Positions 31,071 to 42,543 of a stretch of DNA of 64,000 bases are shown here, piece by piece. The notes below the pieces were generated by a model. That model searched no databases. It saw nothing but the letters and a program-made list of their open reading frames with translations, and was not told where the DNA came from. Origin of the DNA: Yponomeuta sedellus (taxonomy: Eukaryota > Arthropoda > Insecta > Lepidoptera > Yponomeutidae); assembly GCA_934045075.1 (NCBI GenBank), contig OW203745.1, forward strand, positions 16,309,768-16,373,767. Direction: 5' to 3'. The position numbers and the translations under genes were made by a program. The first letter of the stretch is position 1, and each line of letters starts with the position of its first letter.

Positions 31071-31275
31071 TTATAAAGGCGAAAGTGGGCGAGTGCGTTT
31101 GTTTGTTACTTCTTCACGTCTAAACGGCTGGAGCGCATTTAATAAAATTTGGTATGGAGTTAGCTGACACCCTAGATTAATATATAGGCTACGTTTTAGT
31201 GCGGGAAAATATCTTATTGATATAGGAAAATCGATAAACCGCGGGTAGCACCGCGAGGCATAGCTAGTATTTTTT
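31071..31275 (-). repeat. Dispersed transposon end
   Basis: 'ttacttcttcacgtctaaac' and 'ggctggagcgcatttaat' to 'gcatagctagtatttttt' are characteristic of a common insect repeat related to the 6310-6660 cassette. It is non-coding. Confidence 0.5.
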
Positions 31276-31383
31276 ATAAATTTTCTTTGACTTTGTGGAC
31301 GAAACAATTGTGAATGATTATTTTTACTGTTGCTTGTGTGATCTCGTATGCATGCGTTTAGTACGTACATTTTCGTCTTCATC

Positions 31384-31760
31384 TTCAGGCTATATCAGTA
31401 CACTGCTGGACGTAGCCCTCCCCTAATGAGCGCCATAGCGTAAGTACATCTTTCAATAACTTTTACATGTTTTTTATAACTTTTATAACGCGATTATTTA
31501 ACGTCGGGAAATAAGGTAACCACGTTTTATCTAATAAATAATCGCGATTAAACCCGTTTAATATATAACCTATGTATGACCTATGTATCGCGAATCATTA
31601 AGAAATCCTACATTATATTTATAAATAACTAGCTGACCCAGCGAACTTCGTATCGCCTAACAGTCGATTCTTTTTATTTTTCCCTCCGTAAGAACCATAC
31701 CTCATACTTCAAGGAATATTCTAAAAAAAGAGTTAGCGAAATCGGTCCAGGGACCCAATT
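31384..31760. repeat. RTE 3' end, repeat S and element O fragments
   Basis: 31384-31443 is an RTE 3' end on the minus strand ('cactgctggacgtagccctc'). 31490-31575 is repeat S ('acgtcgggaaataaggtaa', 'aataatcgcgatta'), also at 36575-36625, 40704-40765 and 41962-42025. 31629-31745 is the left part of element O in the plus orientation. Confidence 0.6.
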
Positions 31761-32714
31761 CTCACTTCATTAGCAAATAAGTCGTATACGACTCTAAGGC
31801 TTAAGACTTGAAATTCTACGCGACATGAAATTAAAAATTCGAGCGACAGCCAAAATCTGTATTCTGAACGCTTTATTGAATTCGAATGAGAAAATAAATG
31901 TGTAATGACTCTGTCGAGTTATCTTATCTAATTGTTATGCGACAAATGTATATCTAATTGTTATGCGACAAATGTATAAGGCTACGAATATTTTGCGTAT
32001 ACGCTTTCAATTCGCATGGGTGAGAATCCCAGCTTCTCTCGAGATTTGCGCTTACCAACACTTTCAGCGATTTATTTTTATATTAAAGACTACTAGCTGA
32101 CCCCGCATGTGGGTTTACCATATTAATTAGCCTACTATCTATTCTGAGACTTACCAAATAGACACAAAAAAAATCACAAAATTCGCCGAAGCCGTTTCGA
32201 GAGTTCGATTAGTAACACTGTGAAACGCTATTTTTATATAACAGATGTGCCTATGAGCATCGCCAGTCGTTAAGAAATACTGTCCTTAAACAAATATTTG
32301 GTTCACGAAGTCGGGCAACTTATCCCAACTCTCCCTCTCTTGCTGAGAGAATGGCTGGGTGTAACAAGGCCGTTTCTAATTCAATTTGATTTGAATAACA
32401 ATGGAATAGAATTGATCGTAGTAAGTGTTGTTTCGTTATGAAAAGAAAGGCGCGACCTTGATACTGCACACATTGTTATGAAGCTGGGTAGGTGCCCTGC
32501 TGTGCAATCATCGAGTGATTTATTGTATAGCCAAGAAACATAGCACCTCTCAATTCTTGAGCCCTTAAGGGAATTTAGGTTGAATTAATACAATACATAA
32601 ATATTTTATTCTGCCTTCATCTGCATATTTTATCTAATTAACATGCTGTTAAATGTCTCACTAAACTGTCATTAATGCTCTATAGTAGTGATTATTGTGC
32701 CTTATTATGTTCTG
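31761..32714. other. Repeat T and unplaced sequence
   Basis: 31755-31985 ('aagtcgtatacgac', 'cgagcgacagccaa', 'tctgtcgagttatctta') recurs at about 43075-43100 and 43325-43520. The rest is AT-rich with no exon. Confidence 0.45.
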
Positions 32715-33000
32715 ACGGCGGCTGCTGTGTGGTGTCGGCCTACAGAATAGCACCAACCCAAATTCTTGCCGCGGGTGTTGTAAAAGGCGACTAAGGGACA
32801 CAAACCGAGGGGTGGGCAGCAGCGCCCCCTGCAGTACAATTCCACCGAACTGCGATCCCCAACCCGCATGCCCAGCGTGGGGATTATGGGCATTCCATAA
32901 TTCCATTCCACTCCCCAATGATGGCACAACCTTGCCCTATAGCGCTTATTACGGGAGGGCTATGTCCAGCAGTGGACTAATACAGCCTGAAGAAGTAGAA
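32715..33000 (+). repeat. RTE-like LINE 3' end
   Basis: 'gtaaaaggcgactaaggg', 'gggtgggcagcagcgcccc', 'gatccccaacccgcatg', 'gtccagcagtggactaat' in that order. The same block lies at 37918-38070, 41036-41275, 47452-47560 and 61675-61915. It shares its last motif with the C-terminal RTE copies at 26399 and 51406. Confidence 0.65.
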
Positions 33001-33110
33001 GCGGCGGCAGCTACCACCGGCAGCGGTGGTAGCGGTGTGGTTGAACGCCGGCTTTTTAATCAGGACGTGGGTTCGAACCCCGGCATGTACCAAAGACTTT
33101 ATTTTCTAAG
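33001..33110 (+). repeat. tRNA-like SINE head
   Basis: 'tagcggtgtggttgaacgcc' and 'gtgggttcgaaccccggc' are A- and B-box-like. Related to the head of SINE B (minus-strand copy at 40538-40612). Confidence 0.5.
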
Positions 33111-33119
33111 GGTTTCTGA

Positions 33120-33420
33120 ATTGAGAATATCACAAGTAAATACTTAAGTAACGCTCTAATTTTGGGGAAATTCGAAGAGTCAGCACTACTGTTAACTATT
33201 TAGGTAGGCACATAGCGAAATTCTCAATTCAGAAAACCAGCCCTAAGTAATTTTCTATTTTTTTTATTTATGGTAGCAATACCACTCGCAAACTGTGAAG
33301 GAAAGCATCGTGAGGAATCCCTTGTGTCTGAAGTGATTGGCGCTAAGGTTTGTGAATACCTTAGAAACTCAGGTTTCCTCACCGTAGGTGAGCTTAGTAA
33401 TGATGAAGAATGAGCTAAAA
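33120..33420. repeat. Repeat Q and SINE B fragment
   Basis: 33120-33245 is repeat Q on the minus strand. 33270-33350 is a SINE B body ('caataccactcgcaaactg', 'atcgtgagga'). Confidence 0.55.
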
Positions 33421-34500
33421 ATTTCACTAAACCAAGCCAAGCTTTGTTTCCTGAGCTACATAACTTGAGAAGAAAATTCGGCGTGGATTTATGGTAGCTA
33501 GATACAGATTTGAGCAGCAAATGTCAATGCCTTTCGAAAGGTCGGTCTTACTTGAAACAAAAGCCATTATAGCTGCTCGTTGAATAAACTGGTTAACGGA
33601 TTTGAGATACTCGTATCAATTAACTGGAGGTGCTTAATCCACGGTATTACTTTGCAGTTTTTCCACAACGTCAAATGAATTTAGGCCGATCCCGAAAGAA
33701 TCAATCTTCCAGAAGGGCTGTGGCGATAAGGAATTTGAATTTATCAACTACTAAGTAAAACGGGAACTGTGGCACTAATAAATAATAATAACTGGGAAAC
33801 ACTAATAAAGTCCCCAAGATACAGGCCTAGCCTAGTTTGGGGACTGCCGGTAAACGTAAAACAATTTTTGTAATACCCCCCCACTGCCTGTTTATAAGTT
33901 ACGTTAATTTGTATCGTCTTTTTGGAAATAAATTATTTACTACTTCATCGTTAGGATTCACTAGAACAACTTCACAGTAAAATCGCGAAAGACTTATTAC
34001 TCTTTTGTGTTGACGGACTTTTGTCTGGACGCCCTCCGTACTCTTAGGTTGAGAAATAACTGTGTGACATTACCTTTTTTATGTACAACAAAGTATTCTT
34101 GTCCATCGACTCTATCGGATTATGCTTAGGTCTTCAAAAGCTTCAAAGAATGTTTGGTCCGTTAAAAGGGAAACTTTTTCTCCGAATTGACGGAGCTCGT
34201 AAAGACATTCGCATACAGTTTTGTTGGCCACTTCGCACTCCGTGTTCTTAGCAGCTTCGTCAATGTTCGTGGTTTTGGTTGAACACTCCTTGAATTCATT
34301 TTATGACTTTCTACATTATACCCTTCATTGACTTTTCTCTGCAGAGTCATTCATTCTGTAACATTCTTGCTGTCCCCACCTATTTGTTCTGATATTTTGC
34401 TATTACACTTCGTTTTTAGTCTATTCCGCAACAGTATGCAACAAAGGCTCTTACTGGTATTGGATTTCGACTGCAACTACTTACATCAGAGTACTAATTA
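33421..34500. other. No gene recognised
   Basis: 33765-33870 resembles part of a LINE 3' UTR also seen near 29210-29300 ('agatacaggcctagcc'). The remainder has no exon or repeat that I could place. Confidence 0.4.
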
Positions 34501-34544
34501 AGCGCACCAAATCCTGAAAGATTTCAATCGCCTAACTTTGAAGG

Positions 34545-34680
34545 GGTAAAGTTTGATATTTTTTGATGCTAATTTGACAATTAGACGCTTGGGATCGATC
34601 AGGATTTAGTGAGCAGATGTCGCTTGAAGAGGTAACGTTTGACATTTTTTGGTGCTAATTTGACAATTAGGGATGCAAAG
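34545..34680 (+). repeat. ~90-bp repeat unit, left of the 307-bp element
   Basis: 'gacgcttgggatcgatcagg', 'agaggtaacgtttgacat' and 'gctaatttgacaattag' recur here and again at 35430-35570, on the other side of the 307-bp element. Confidence 0.65.
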
Positions 34681-34713
34681 TTTTTTTTATGATCGGATTT
34701 TATTTTATATTCT

Positions 34714-35020
34714 GAGTTCTTAGTGCGAGTTTTTTTACTAATCGATCGCGTTAACGTAAACTCATATTTCTATGGCATCGAGGAAGCGCCACCTAGCGAC
34801 AAGTATGGAAATTAAAATTGCTGAGTGCGAGTTGTAATGGTTTACGTTGAGAAGTGAACACGTTAACCAGCCAAAACACGAATAAACGCGAGTGCGAGTT
34901 GTACTGTGACAGCGTTTTGCCAGTTCGAACGGTTAACTTTCTCATACTCACTGCTCAATGCTCGATTAACGCGGTAGTAAAGTTATTCGATTGGATCTGT
35001 CAAACTCGCACTAAGCACTC
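34714..35020 (-). mobile_element. 307-bp terminal-inverted-repeat element, copy 1
   Basis: The ends are GAGTGCTTAGTGCGAGTTT and its complement (19 bp; one change in the left end here). Subterminal 'gagtgcgagttgta' motifs repeat inside. The other copies, 51099-51405 and 60241-60547, have exactly the same length and lie in the opposite orientation. The open frame at 34854-35054 crosses the end of the element and is not considered a gene. Confidence 0.85.
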
Positions 35021-36257
35021 TGATAGTAGACGTAATTTTAAGAAACTAATTTAATTTTTTTCGTGATTAATCGAGTTTGTCATTGTTATTTAATTAAAAT
35101 GAATATTATTCGGCGTGACGTCATATGTTACATACTATGTGCGTAGGTAGAGTTCGCGATTGGATTTGTCTGTGGTTTAGTGTTAAAAGACAGATGTTTG
35201 ACAGATGAAGTTCACAGACCATTGGTAGTTTTTCCACAGAATAACTACTACCACAGACGATTTAACATATGACGTAGTCATAGAGGTCATATGAAGGGCA
35301 TTTAAATATTATTATTTACTCAAAATAAGGCCCATCTTTTATGATAAAAATCTCTTACATTAAAAATACTGTAGTTTGGATGCTAAGCTCGAAATGGTTT
35401 TCGATTCAGGCAGTTCACTTTTTTATTTGCATCCCGAATTAGACGCTTGGAATCGTTCAGGATTTGGTGAGCACAAATGTCGCGTAAAGAGGTAACGTTT
35501 GTCATTTTTTGATGTTAATTTGACAGTTAGCCGCTTGGAATCATTTAGGATTTGGTGGGCACGTGTCGCGTGAAGTGACACGCGCTCGTCGCAAAGGTCG
35601 CACGTCTAGCCGTGGTCATCCGCGACAAGACGTACGTGGGTTGATGGATTAGATTGGATTTCACACATTTACCAATGGAGGTAGACGATACCCAGAGGGG
35701 ACAGTCTTGCTTGTGAAATCTGACTGGTTTCGTAACCATTATAAAAAAATATCGTATTCTATGACCTAGGTAACGATTTTATGGAATTGAATCAGATGTA
35801 TTTCTCGACCCTCGCGTTGTTTTCCTTTACAGTTATCTACATGAATTGACGGTGGTATTGTCTGTTACATGCCCAGATTCGAACCAACGACCTCTCGTAA
35901 GCGAGGTAAGGGTCTACCGATGCGCTATCACCGCGTTTATGCCTTTCCATAGTTATGCATAAATTAGATTATTAAATGTGCCACCTTGAACTATGAATAC
36001 CCAATATTGCAGCTGGTTGTAGCAGGCCGAGTCTGTATACTTATTATAAACTAAGAAAGTCGCTCAGTCCCGAGGTCACGCTTACCGCTATGTGACCGGA
36101 AAAAAGACTTCGCGATTCAGCGTAGGTTGAGGTGTTCCTTTGATCTGTAGCTATAGTTAACACACATAAGCACACTCACGCCTATATAACCAACCTTACC
36201 TTAGCCAAATTAGTATAGAAATAGTATCGAATATAAATATGGAGAAACATAGTTTCT
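35021..36257. other. Unplaced sequence with repeat fragments
   Basis: 35430-35570 holds the second pair of ~90-bp units. 35815-35935 is a SINE B head on the minus strand (B box 'gattcgaaccaacgacctc'). The minus frame at 35545-35739 has no domain. Confidence 0.45.
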
Positions 36258-36530
36258 TTGAAAAGGTTTTATTCAAAGTAGCGCAGAAGCTGCGGCTTAG
36301 TGAACGTTACAATTCAAACTAGGTGTCCATTTCAAAATCTAGATAATTTTGGAGAAAAAAATGGACAAAAAAACTCCAAAGTTAGTCTTTTCAAAGTCCT
36401 TAATTAACAGAGTTTACATAATTATTTCAAAACATAGAACTCATACTGGCTTTAATTCCAGGCATCATTGTCATCTAAAGAATCCTTTATGTTATAGTAG
36501 TCCTTTTGGCATAAAGTGTACTTACAATCA
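36258..36530 (-). repeat. LINE X 3' end, uninterrupted
   Basis: Intact counterpart of the copy split at 18.7-21.3 kb. It shows the empty site of the Harbinger palindrome (ACTCCAAAGTTAGTC around 36371-36385). Confidence 0.75.
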
Positions 36531-36559
36531 CCTACATCTCTCATTACCTCTTTTAAACT

Positions 36560-37499
36560 GGGGTCTACTTATACATTAAACGGGTAGAATCGCGATTATT
36601 TATCAGGTAAAACGTAATTCCTCGTACCTTAATACCCAACGTTTCTCGTGGTCTTGGTCACGGGTGGACTGAAGTGGCGAGTACAGTCAATAATTGGGCA
36701 GGTCAATCTACCTCTAAGTCACATTAAGTATTCGCTGCGGGCTGATACACAACACTCACTACGTCCGCGGATAAGTTGGGTGATTGACACTTATACCCCA
36801 TAAATAATAGCGGTGCTCATACAATTTTATATTATTTATTAGACCTTTTAATACAATAACTACGTATCAGCATCGATAGTCATTCACATGATAAGATAAG
36901 AATATTATTTATTAAAGACTGGAAAAACAAATAGGTACAAAATATTTACAAAGGTAGGTACATAGTACAATTGGCATTGTTATTGCTAAAAGCAATTGCT
37001 TAATTAATTTAAATTAAATCAAGAAATACTGTTGCGTAGCTTGTCATTCAAAGTAACAGCACGCACCGACCTTCTCAAATACTTAAATCGTAAGTAGCGT
37101 TAAGCTCGCCTATGTGCAAAATTTTTATGCAATAAATAATTTTGATAATAATAAATGTGCCTTTCTTGTTTCTTCTGCTGTAACCACATCTAGCTACAGC
37201 TGTGTTTGAAAAACGAGCCAAATCGTGATAATTGGCAGACCCTGCTCGTTTGCTTAAGCAATTAAAACAGTGTATCTGGGAGAAATTTTAGGGAAAGCGG
37301 AGAATACACACCCACTGGTGTGTCGACCAATGGATTCGTGAGTTGCCGATGTTAAGTTATTAGTTACGTGGCCAGGAAATATCTATTTATTTGCGGTGTC
37401 CGGTTGGTTTTCACTGGCGAAGGGAAATATTCTTAGTTAAATTGGTCAAGAAGCACTACTGGAGATTAGCGAATAACTGAGAGTACTACATCTCGCATG
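36560..37499. other. Repeat S and unplaced AT-rich sequence
   Basis: 36575-36870 contains repeat S on the minus strand ('gaatcgcgattatttatc') with a flanking 'aacgtttctcgtggtc' block. From 36871 there is no exon or repeat that I could support. Confidence 0.4.
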
Positions 37500-37510
37500 A
37501 CGAAGGCTTG

Positions 37511-37875
37511 GTATTAACCCTTGGTATGTCCCCACTGCTGGGGCACGGGTCTCTTCCTGCATCGCAGGATGTTTAGGCCATACTCCGGAACGAGGACCAA
37601 GTTTGGGTTGGTGAAGATAGTGGCGGGCCTTACTGACTGTCAGAAGTTATCAAACCGCCCATAAGGCCTCTGACATGGCTTAACCACTGCCATTACATGA
37701 AAGGCGGCACCAAAGACTTAACGTGCCTTGTGAAGCACGGAAGCGTTCGGAAATATGCCACTAGCGGTAGTCACGGGACGGTCATCCCTCTGCATCTGAC
37801 CGCGCCTGTTGTTGCTTAACTCAAGTGATTGATTCCAATCACTCGGTTCGACTAGGCCACGAGTGCTTCATAATA
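37511..37875 (-). mobile_element. 5S-like SINE, near full length
   Basis: On the minus strand the head reads 'gtggcctagtcgaaccgag', then a palindromic GAGTGATTGG...CAATCACT, then GTTAAGCAACAACAGGCGC and GGTCAGATGC and a GGGTGACC-type block. In 5S rRNA the order is GTTAAGCAAC, GGGCGCGGT and GGGTGACC. Two thirds of the element follows as non-5S body, ending 'ccccagcagtggggacat'. Confidence 0.8.
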
Positions 37876-37917
37876 AGCAGTTTACTTGTCAATTATTGCA
37901 ATAATGATGTAACTGGG

Positions 37918-38070
37918 CCGGCCCCCTGCAGTACAATTCCACTAAATTGCGATCCCCAACCCGCATGACCAGCGTGGGGATTATGGGCACTACCCCCTAA
38001 TGATGGCATAACCTTGCGTTTATTAGGGAAGGGCTATGTCCAGCAGTAGACTAATATAGCCTGAGGAAGA
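37918..38070 (+). repeat. RTE-like LINE 3' end
   Basis: Starts in 'ccccctgcagtacaattcc' and ends at 'cagcagtagactaatatag'; a truncated copy of the block described at 32715-33000. Confidence 0.65.
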
Positions 38071-38129
38071 AGAAGGTCGGCCAGACCTTTCCGGGTCATG
38101 GCTGCTTACATGACAAAATGTCCAAATAG

Positions 38130-38470
38130 TTTACCTATGTGCTAAATAATACTAGAGCCAAAATGACAGACATGGCGGGACTCAACCTTCTTGCCCGGAT
38201 GGGAGATGACAGCTCAAGACAGGGACGAGTGCCAAATGATGGCGGAGGCCTTTGCCCAGTAGTGCGACACAATAACGGCAAACTAAAAAAAATACGACAG
38301 CCATTCGAGCAGCCTCGAAAAGCAAGATAGCCGAATTAGTTGCCAGTCTCCGACAGAAGACGTCTACGGATATTACTAATTGTAATATCCGAAGAAGCTA
38401 CCTTCGAGACAAACTAGCAAAGGTTTACCGAGGCAGCAAAAGAATGAAATATGTATTTTTAAAACATTTT
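38130..38470 (+). repeat. Probable LINE C-terminal remnant
   Basis: The frame 38139-38330 includes LNLLARMGDDSSRQGRV and GGGLCPVVRHNNGKLKK, which resemble the end of an RTE-type polyprotein. It is followed by an AATAAA-bearing, A-rich end near 38470. The assignment is tentative. Confidence 0.35.
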
Positions 38471-38811
38471 AAATAAATGAGACAAAAAAGGGGGAAAAAC
38501 AAAAAGAAGGAGAACAATAATTTATATTATAATTCTACCTTTATCCAATTTTAATTCTCGGCACCTGAGAACATTATCCCCCCTGCCCGTGTAAGAAATT
38601 GAACGGTATAAAAAAATAGTACAGAATTCAATCAATAAGAATTGTTTATGCTTTCGCTACCATTGTTGGTTGATTGATTGCAATGAAATAACAGTTGCGT
38701 TTCGCGTTTATTTTATTACATCACTACAAATGGAACATTTTATTTTTATAGAACCAGCAATGTTACGCTCGATAACATTCCTTTTAATGATAGGTTTGTT
38801 GTCTAACGAAG
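38471..38811. other. No gene recognised
   Basis: AT-rich, no exon or repeat boundary seen. Confidence 0.4.
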
Positions 38812-39030
38812 CGCTCGTGGCCTAGTCGAATCGAGTGATTGGAATCAATCACTCGAGTTAAGCAACAACAGGCGCGGTCAGGTGCGGGACGGGTGACCGT
38901 CCTGCGACTACCATGACTTCCGTGCTTCGCAAGGCACGTTAAGCCCTTGGTACCGGCTGTCATGTAATGGCAGTAGTCAAGCTATGTCAGAGGCTTTATG
39001 GGCAGCTTAATAACTTCTGACAGTAAGGCC
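38812..39030 (+). mobile_element. 5S-like SINE, 3'-truncated
   Basis: The clearest head in the window: 'tggcctagtcgaatcgagtg', then GTTAAGCAACAACAGGCGC, GGTCAGGTGC, GACGGGTGACCGTCC. The 5S internal promoter blocks are in the right order and spacing by eye. The body is cut off near 'ctgacagtaaggcc'. Confidence 0.8.
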
Positions 39031-39790
39031 AATAGTAGTAGCTATGCTTTCCGTAATTCCCATATTGTGTGCGCTTCTATTACTTGTGAATGGCCCTGTG
39101 GGCTTTCCTTTAATCCTGTTACTGGTTTGTCGAGTGCCTGTTAACTGTGCACGTTGCGATAGTTCCTATTACACGGCCATAAGTACGTCAATTGAACAGA
39201 AAGGATTTTCTGGTCTAGTTTGTAGCGTTTAGGTAACGAACGTAATGTTAACCGAGACTATTGACTAACTGAAGTGTGAAAAAAGTCACGACACGAATCG
39301 ATTTCGCACTAGACAAGTAGACACATACAAATAGGCGATTGGTAAGTATTGGTAGTTTACCGAGTATAAATTACTTCAATGTAATGCAAGCACCATTAAG
39401 TTCTGATTGCACTTACAGTAGATGCGTTTCACACCAAGTGGTAAGTGGTAAAATGGCAAATCACGTAGTCTGCTGGTTTGCCGCACCATCGTGACATTTG
39501 CTGAGCTAAATAGCGAAGTGTAGGCCCGGCTAACCACAAAAATGAAGTTTAGTTCTTATTGCCAGGGGCAAAGGTGTGATAGTCGCATAAAGAGATGGAT
39601 TAGGAAGTGGTCGACTGTACGATTCGTCGTGCTTTGGAGATTATGGCTTTGCGAAACTTTTCCGACGGAAGACGGTAACATTCTTGGTGAGTCGACCGTG
39701 TTAGCGGTGCTAATATTCAATTTACCAGGGGTTTTATGGTAAAATTAAGACTTAGGCAGATAATAACAATAATAATATTGGCATTTTTGC
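39031..39790. other. No gene recognised
   Basis: The frame at 39044-39232 is hydrophobic but has no family resemblance and no splice context that I trust. 39542-39742 likewise. Confidence 0.35.
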
Positions 39791-39791
39791 A

Positions 39792-40040
39792 TCTACTTAA
39801 TGAGATGATTTATACAGCGTCCAGTGGTATCTTCACTCATAGATGGGTGAAGGGGCCACTCCGACGCTGTAGTGCCTGGGACATGGTTTTATAGATGGTG
39901 TAGGCTTGCCCAGCACCTATACCATCCTGACAGGTTAGGCGGCCTAGCCCACAGGAAAGACTAGTCAATACGTGCGGAGCCAATCAAGCCGCGGGTTTCC
40001 TCACGATGTTTTCCTTCACCGTTAGCGTTAGCTTATATTT
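39792..40040 (-). repeat. SINE D 3' part and start of body
   Basis: On the minus strand it reads from 'ggaaaacatcgtgaggaaac' through 'gactagtctttcctgtggg' to 'ctgtataaatcatctcatt'. The tRNA-like head is missing. Confidence 0.65.
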
Positions 40041-40309
40041 TAGGCAGATAAAATATAAGTAAAATTAATTAATCCAATTCTTGCCAGATTCTGATAGCGC
40101 TAGAAATAAAGTAATGTGGAACAAATTAAAAGTAATGACAAAAACTAATAAAAAAAATTGGGCAATTGATAGTTGATCTTCATACCAGTATCAAAACCTG
40201 ACCTTATTTATTTTCCCAGTTCACACTGGTTCCATCTTAAAACTAACACTAATGCAGAGTTTGATGTGCAATTGTATTTTTGATAACATTGTGGTAAAAT
40301 AAAGAACTG

Positions 40310-40620
40310 GTCTAGTTAGTTAGTTAGACCTGAGATTTCCGCACTTAGCCTTATAGCACAGATTAGATAATAGTTACTACGTCTTATAGTTAGGCCATTG
40401 TACGTAGCAAGCGCTGAGGTACGTTAACACTTCAGACACTAGGGTTTCCTTACGATGTTTTCCTTCACCGTCGTCGGCGAGTGGTATTGCTACTATAATT
40501 TCACAAATGTACATAACTTAGAAAACAAAGTCATTGGTTTTCTGCCGGGGTTTGAACCCACGACCTCCCGATTGAGAGGCCGGCGTTCTACACCGCTCTG
40601 CTACCACCGCCCTTTCGGGT
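40310..40620 (-). repeat. SINE B head, preceded by a small dispersed repeat
   Basis: 40446-40612 is SINE B on the minus strand, with a good tRNA-like head ('gggaggtcgtgggttcaaac'). 40310-40385 ('gattagataatagttactac') is shared with 175-205 and partly with 48910-48970. Confidence 0.6.
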
Positions 40621-40703
40621 GTAATTGGGAATATTTATTATAGGCCGTGTCTTTACGTACTTAAAAGTATCCCTAATTGCCGACTTAGGGTAGACCACGT
40701 CGG

Positions 40704-40775
40704 GTATCTAAGGTAATTACGTTTTACCTAATAAATAATCGCGGTTAGATCCGTTTAATATATATAATTAGGAAG
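40704..40775 (+). repeat. Repeat S fragment
   Basis: 'ggtaattacgttttaccta' and 'aataatcgcggttag', the same block as 31490-31575. Confidence 0.55.
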
Positions 40776-40940
40776 GTTATATTCTTTTTAATGCACTAAC
40801 CCGTGCTAGCTAAGTACGATTTTAAAAACCTATTTAGAGGCTAAAAATTCACCCGCGACCTCTGGCTATAACCGTGCCAGAGGTCGCGGGTTCGAGTCCC
40901 GGAATGGGTGGAATTTTTAGCAACTAAATATGTTTTTAAA
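40776..40940 (-). mobile_element. SINE A with inverted 5' part
   Basis: Minus-strand tail 2, tail 1 and B-box region (40776-40868) meet a plus-strand B-box region and tail 1 (about 40876-40940). The plus part reads 'gaggtcgcgggttcgagtcc'. No clean target duplication could be read, so the outer ends are less certain than in the other composites. Confidence 0.7.
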
Positions 40941-41035
40941 ACTATGAATGAGTGTCGCTAGTCATTATTGCTAAGAACATGGATATTTTGGTACAGCCGA
41001 ACAATATTAGGGATCCAGGTAGACAGCTTATGCAG

Positions 41036-41275
41036 TGTTGTGTCGGCCTAGAGAATAGCACCAACCCAATTCTTCCCGCGGGTGTCGTAAAAGGCGACTA
41101 AGGGACACAAACCGGGGGGTGGGCAGCAGCGCCCCCTGCAGTACAATTCCACCAAACTGCGATCCCCAACCCGCATGCCCAGCGTGGGGATTATGGGCAT
41201 TACCCCCTTGCGCTATGGCGCTCATTAGGGGAGGGCTATGTCCAGCAGTGGACTAATATAGCCTGAAGAGGATGA
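41036..41275 (+). repeat. RTE-like LINE 3' end
   Basis: Good copy of the block at 32715-33000, ending 'ggactaatatagcctgaag'. Confidence 0.65.
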
Positions 41276-41599
41276 AGGTAGGTAGGAAAGGGCAATGTCT
41301 CGCGAAAGTAGAACCTGAGAGGTAGTTGCCGTGTCTAAAGGTTCGGCACCTGCTACTTGGGGCGGATGTTGGCATATAATCTGTAGGTTTCATGTCGAGG
41401 GGATATTATCTATATTCTGCTTTTGACTACTTTGCTTAAAATTACCGAGGTGCCTTCACAGGTTCGTGCAGTAGGTAATGTAATGAGGTATAAGACGTTT
41501 GCATTGTTTATTTTTTGCTATCATTGTGTTTATGCTTCACTGTTCAAAAAAATGTGTAAAGTACACTTTTGTGCCAAAAAGGCCGCTATAATATTATTC
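41276..41599. other. No gene recognised
   Basis: The frame 41423-41605 runs into the LINE X end and shows no domain. Confidence 0.4.
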
Positions 41600-41832
41600 A
41601 GTTAAATTATTCAGATGACAATGATGTCTGGAATTAAAACAATGCATGAGTTTTGTAATAATTATGTAAACTCTGTTAATTAAGGACTTTGAAAGGACTA
41701 AGTTTGGAGTTGTTGTTTTGTCCATTTCTTCTACGAAATGATCTAGATTTTTAAATGGTCCTAGTTTGACTTGTAACGTTCATTAAGTCGCAGTTTCTGC
41801 GCTACTTTGAATAAGACCTTTTCATTTCATAT
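41600..41832 (+). repeat. LINE X 3' end
   Basis: Same order of motifs as at 5548-5792, ending in 'aagaccttttcatttcat'. Confidence 0.7.
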
Positions 41833-41879
41833 TGTATTAGGATTGTATCCTGTTAACTATTAGGGATGTTTCATAAGCG

Positions 41880-42025
41880 TGGTAATTAAGCCTAGGTATA
41901 CTCTCTCTCTCTGAGAGAAGGTTTTGTCCTGCAGTAGGACGGTTATAGGCTACATAAAATAACGTCGGGAAATAAGGTAATTACGTTTTACCTAATAAAT
42001 AATCGCGATTAGAACCGTTTGAAAT
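41880..42025 (+). repeat. SINE B 3' end and repeat S
   Basis: 41880-41957 is the SINE B end ('ctctctctctgagagaagg', 'ggttataggctacataaa'); 41962-42025 is repeat S. Confidence 0.55.
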
Positions 42026-42411
42026 ATAACTACGAATATACATGAAATAAAACCAAATAGGCCTTCGCTGGTGTGACGACTAGACCAAATATTTAACTGC
42101 GTGGCACGAGTTGGCTAACCAAAGGGCGAATGAAAGTTATCACCCCGAAGTGCCTTAGAAGAATCTTGAACAACAATCGATGCAGTCGGAATGAGTTAGC
42201 GATGGACACGATAGAGCCGAAAATTGCCACAAAGCTCTCTTCCCGGCACAAAACCTATACCATGCACCTGCCGTCGCAATACCGTGCTAGCTGCGAGCAT
42301 TCAAGAGTCTGGCCAACAAGGATATGTGTGAGTGTAGACCGGACTGTCATTCGATAGTCGTGCTTATGCCCGCGGGTATTAAGAGCTATAGGGATAAAAA
42401 ACAGTTGTTGC
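42026..42411. other. No gene recognised
   Basis: The plus frame 42130-42357 (75 aa) has no recognisable domain; likely chance. Confidence 0.35.
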
Positions 42412-42424
42412 CTATATAAGGCGT

Positions 42425-42530
42425 TTTGAAAAACCTATTTAGAGGCTAAAAATTCCACCCATGCCGGGATTCGAACCCGCGACCTGTGACTATCCGTGCC
42501 AGCGCTCTTTCCGACTGAGCTAATGGGCGA
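42425..42530 (-). mobile_element. SINE A monomer ending at tail 1
   Basis: tRNA-like domain and tail 1 only. The 13-bp CTATATAAGGCGT (42412-42424) and CTATATTAGGCGT (42531-42543) flank it with one mismatch. The 3' end is at tail 1, without tail 2. Confidence 0.8.
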
Positions 42531-42543
42531 CTATATTAGGCGT

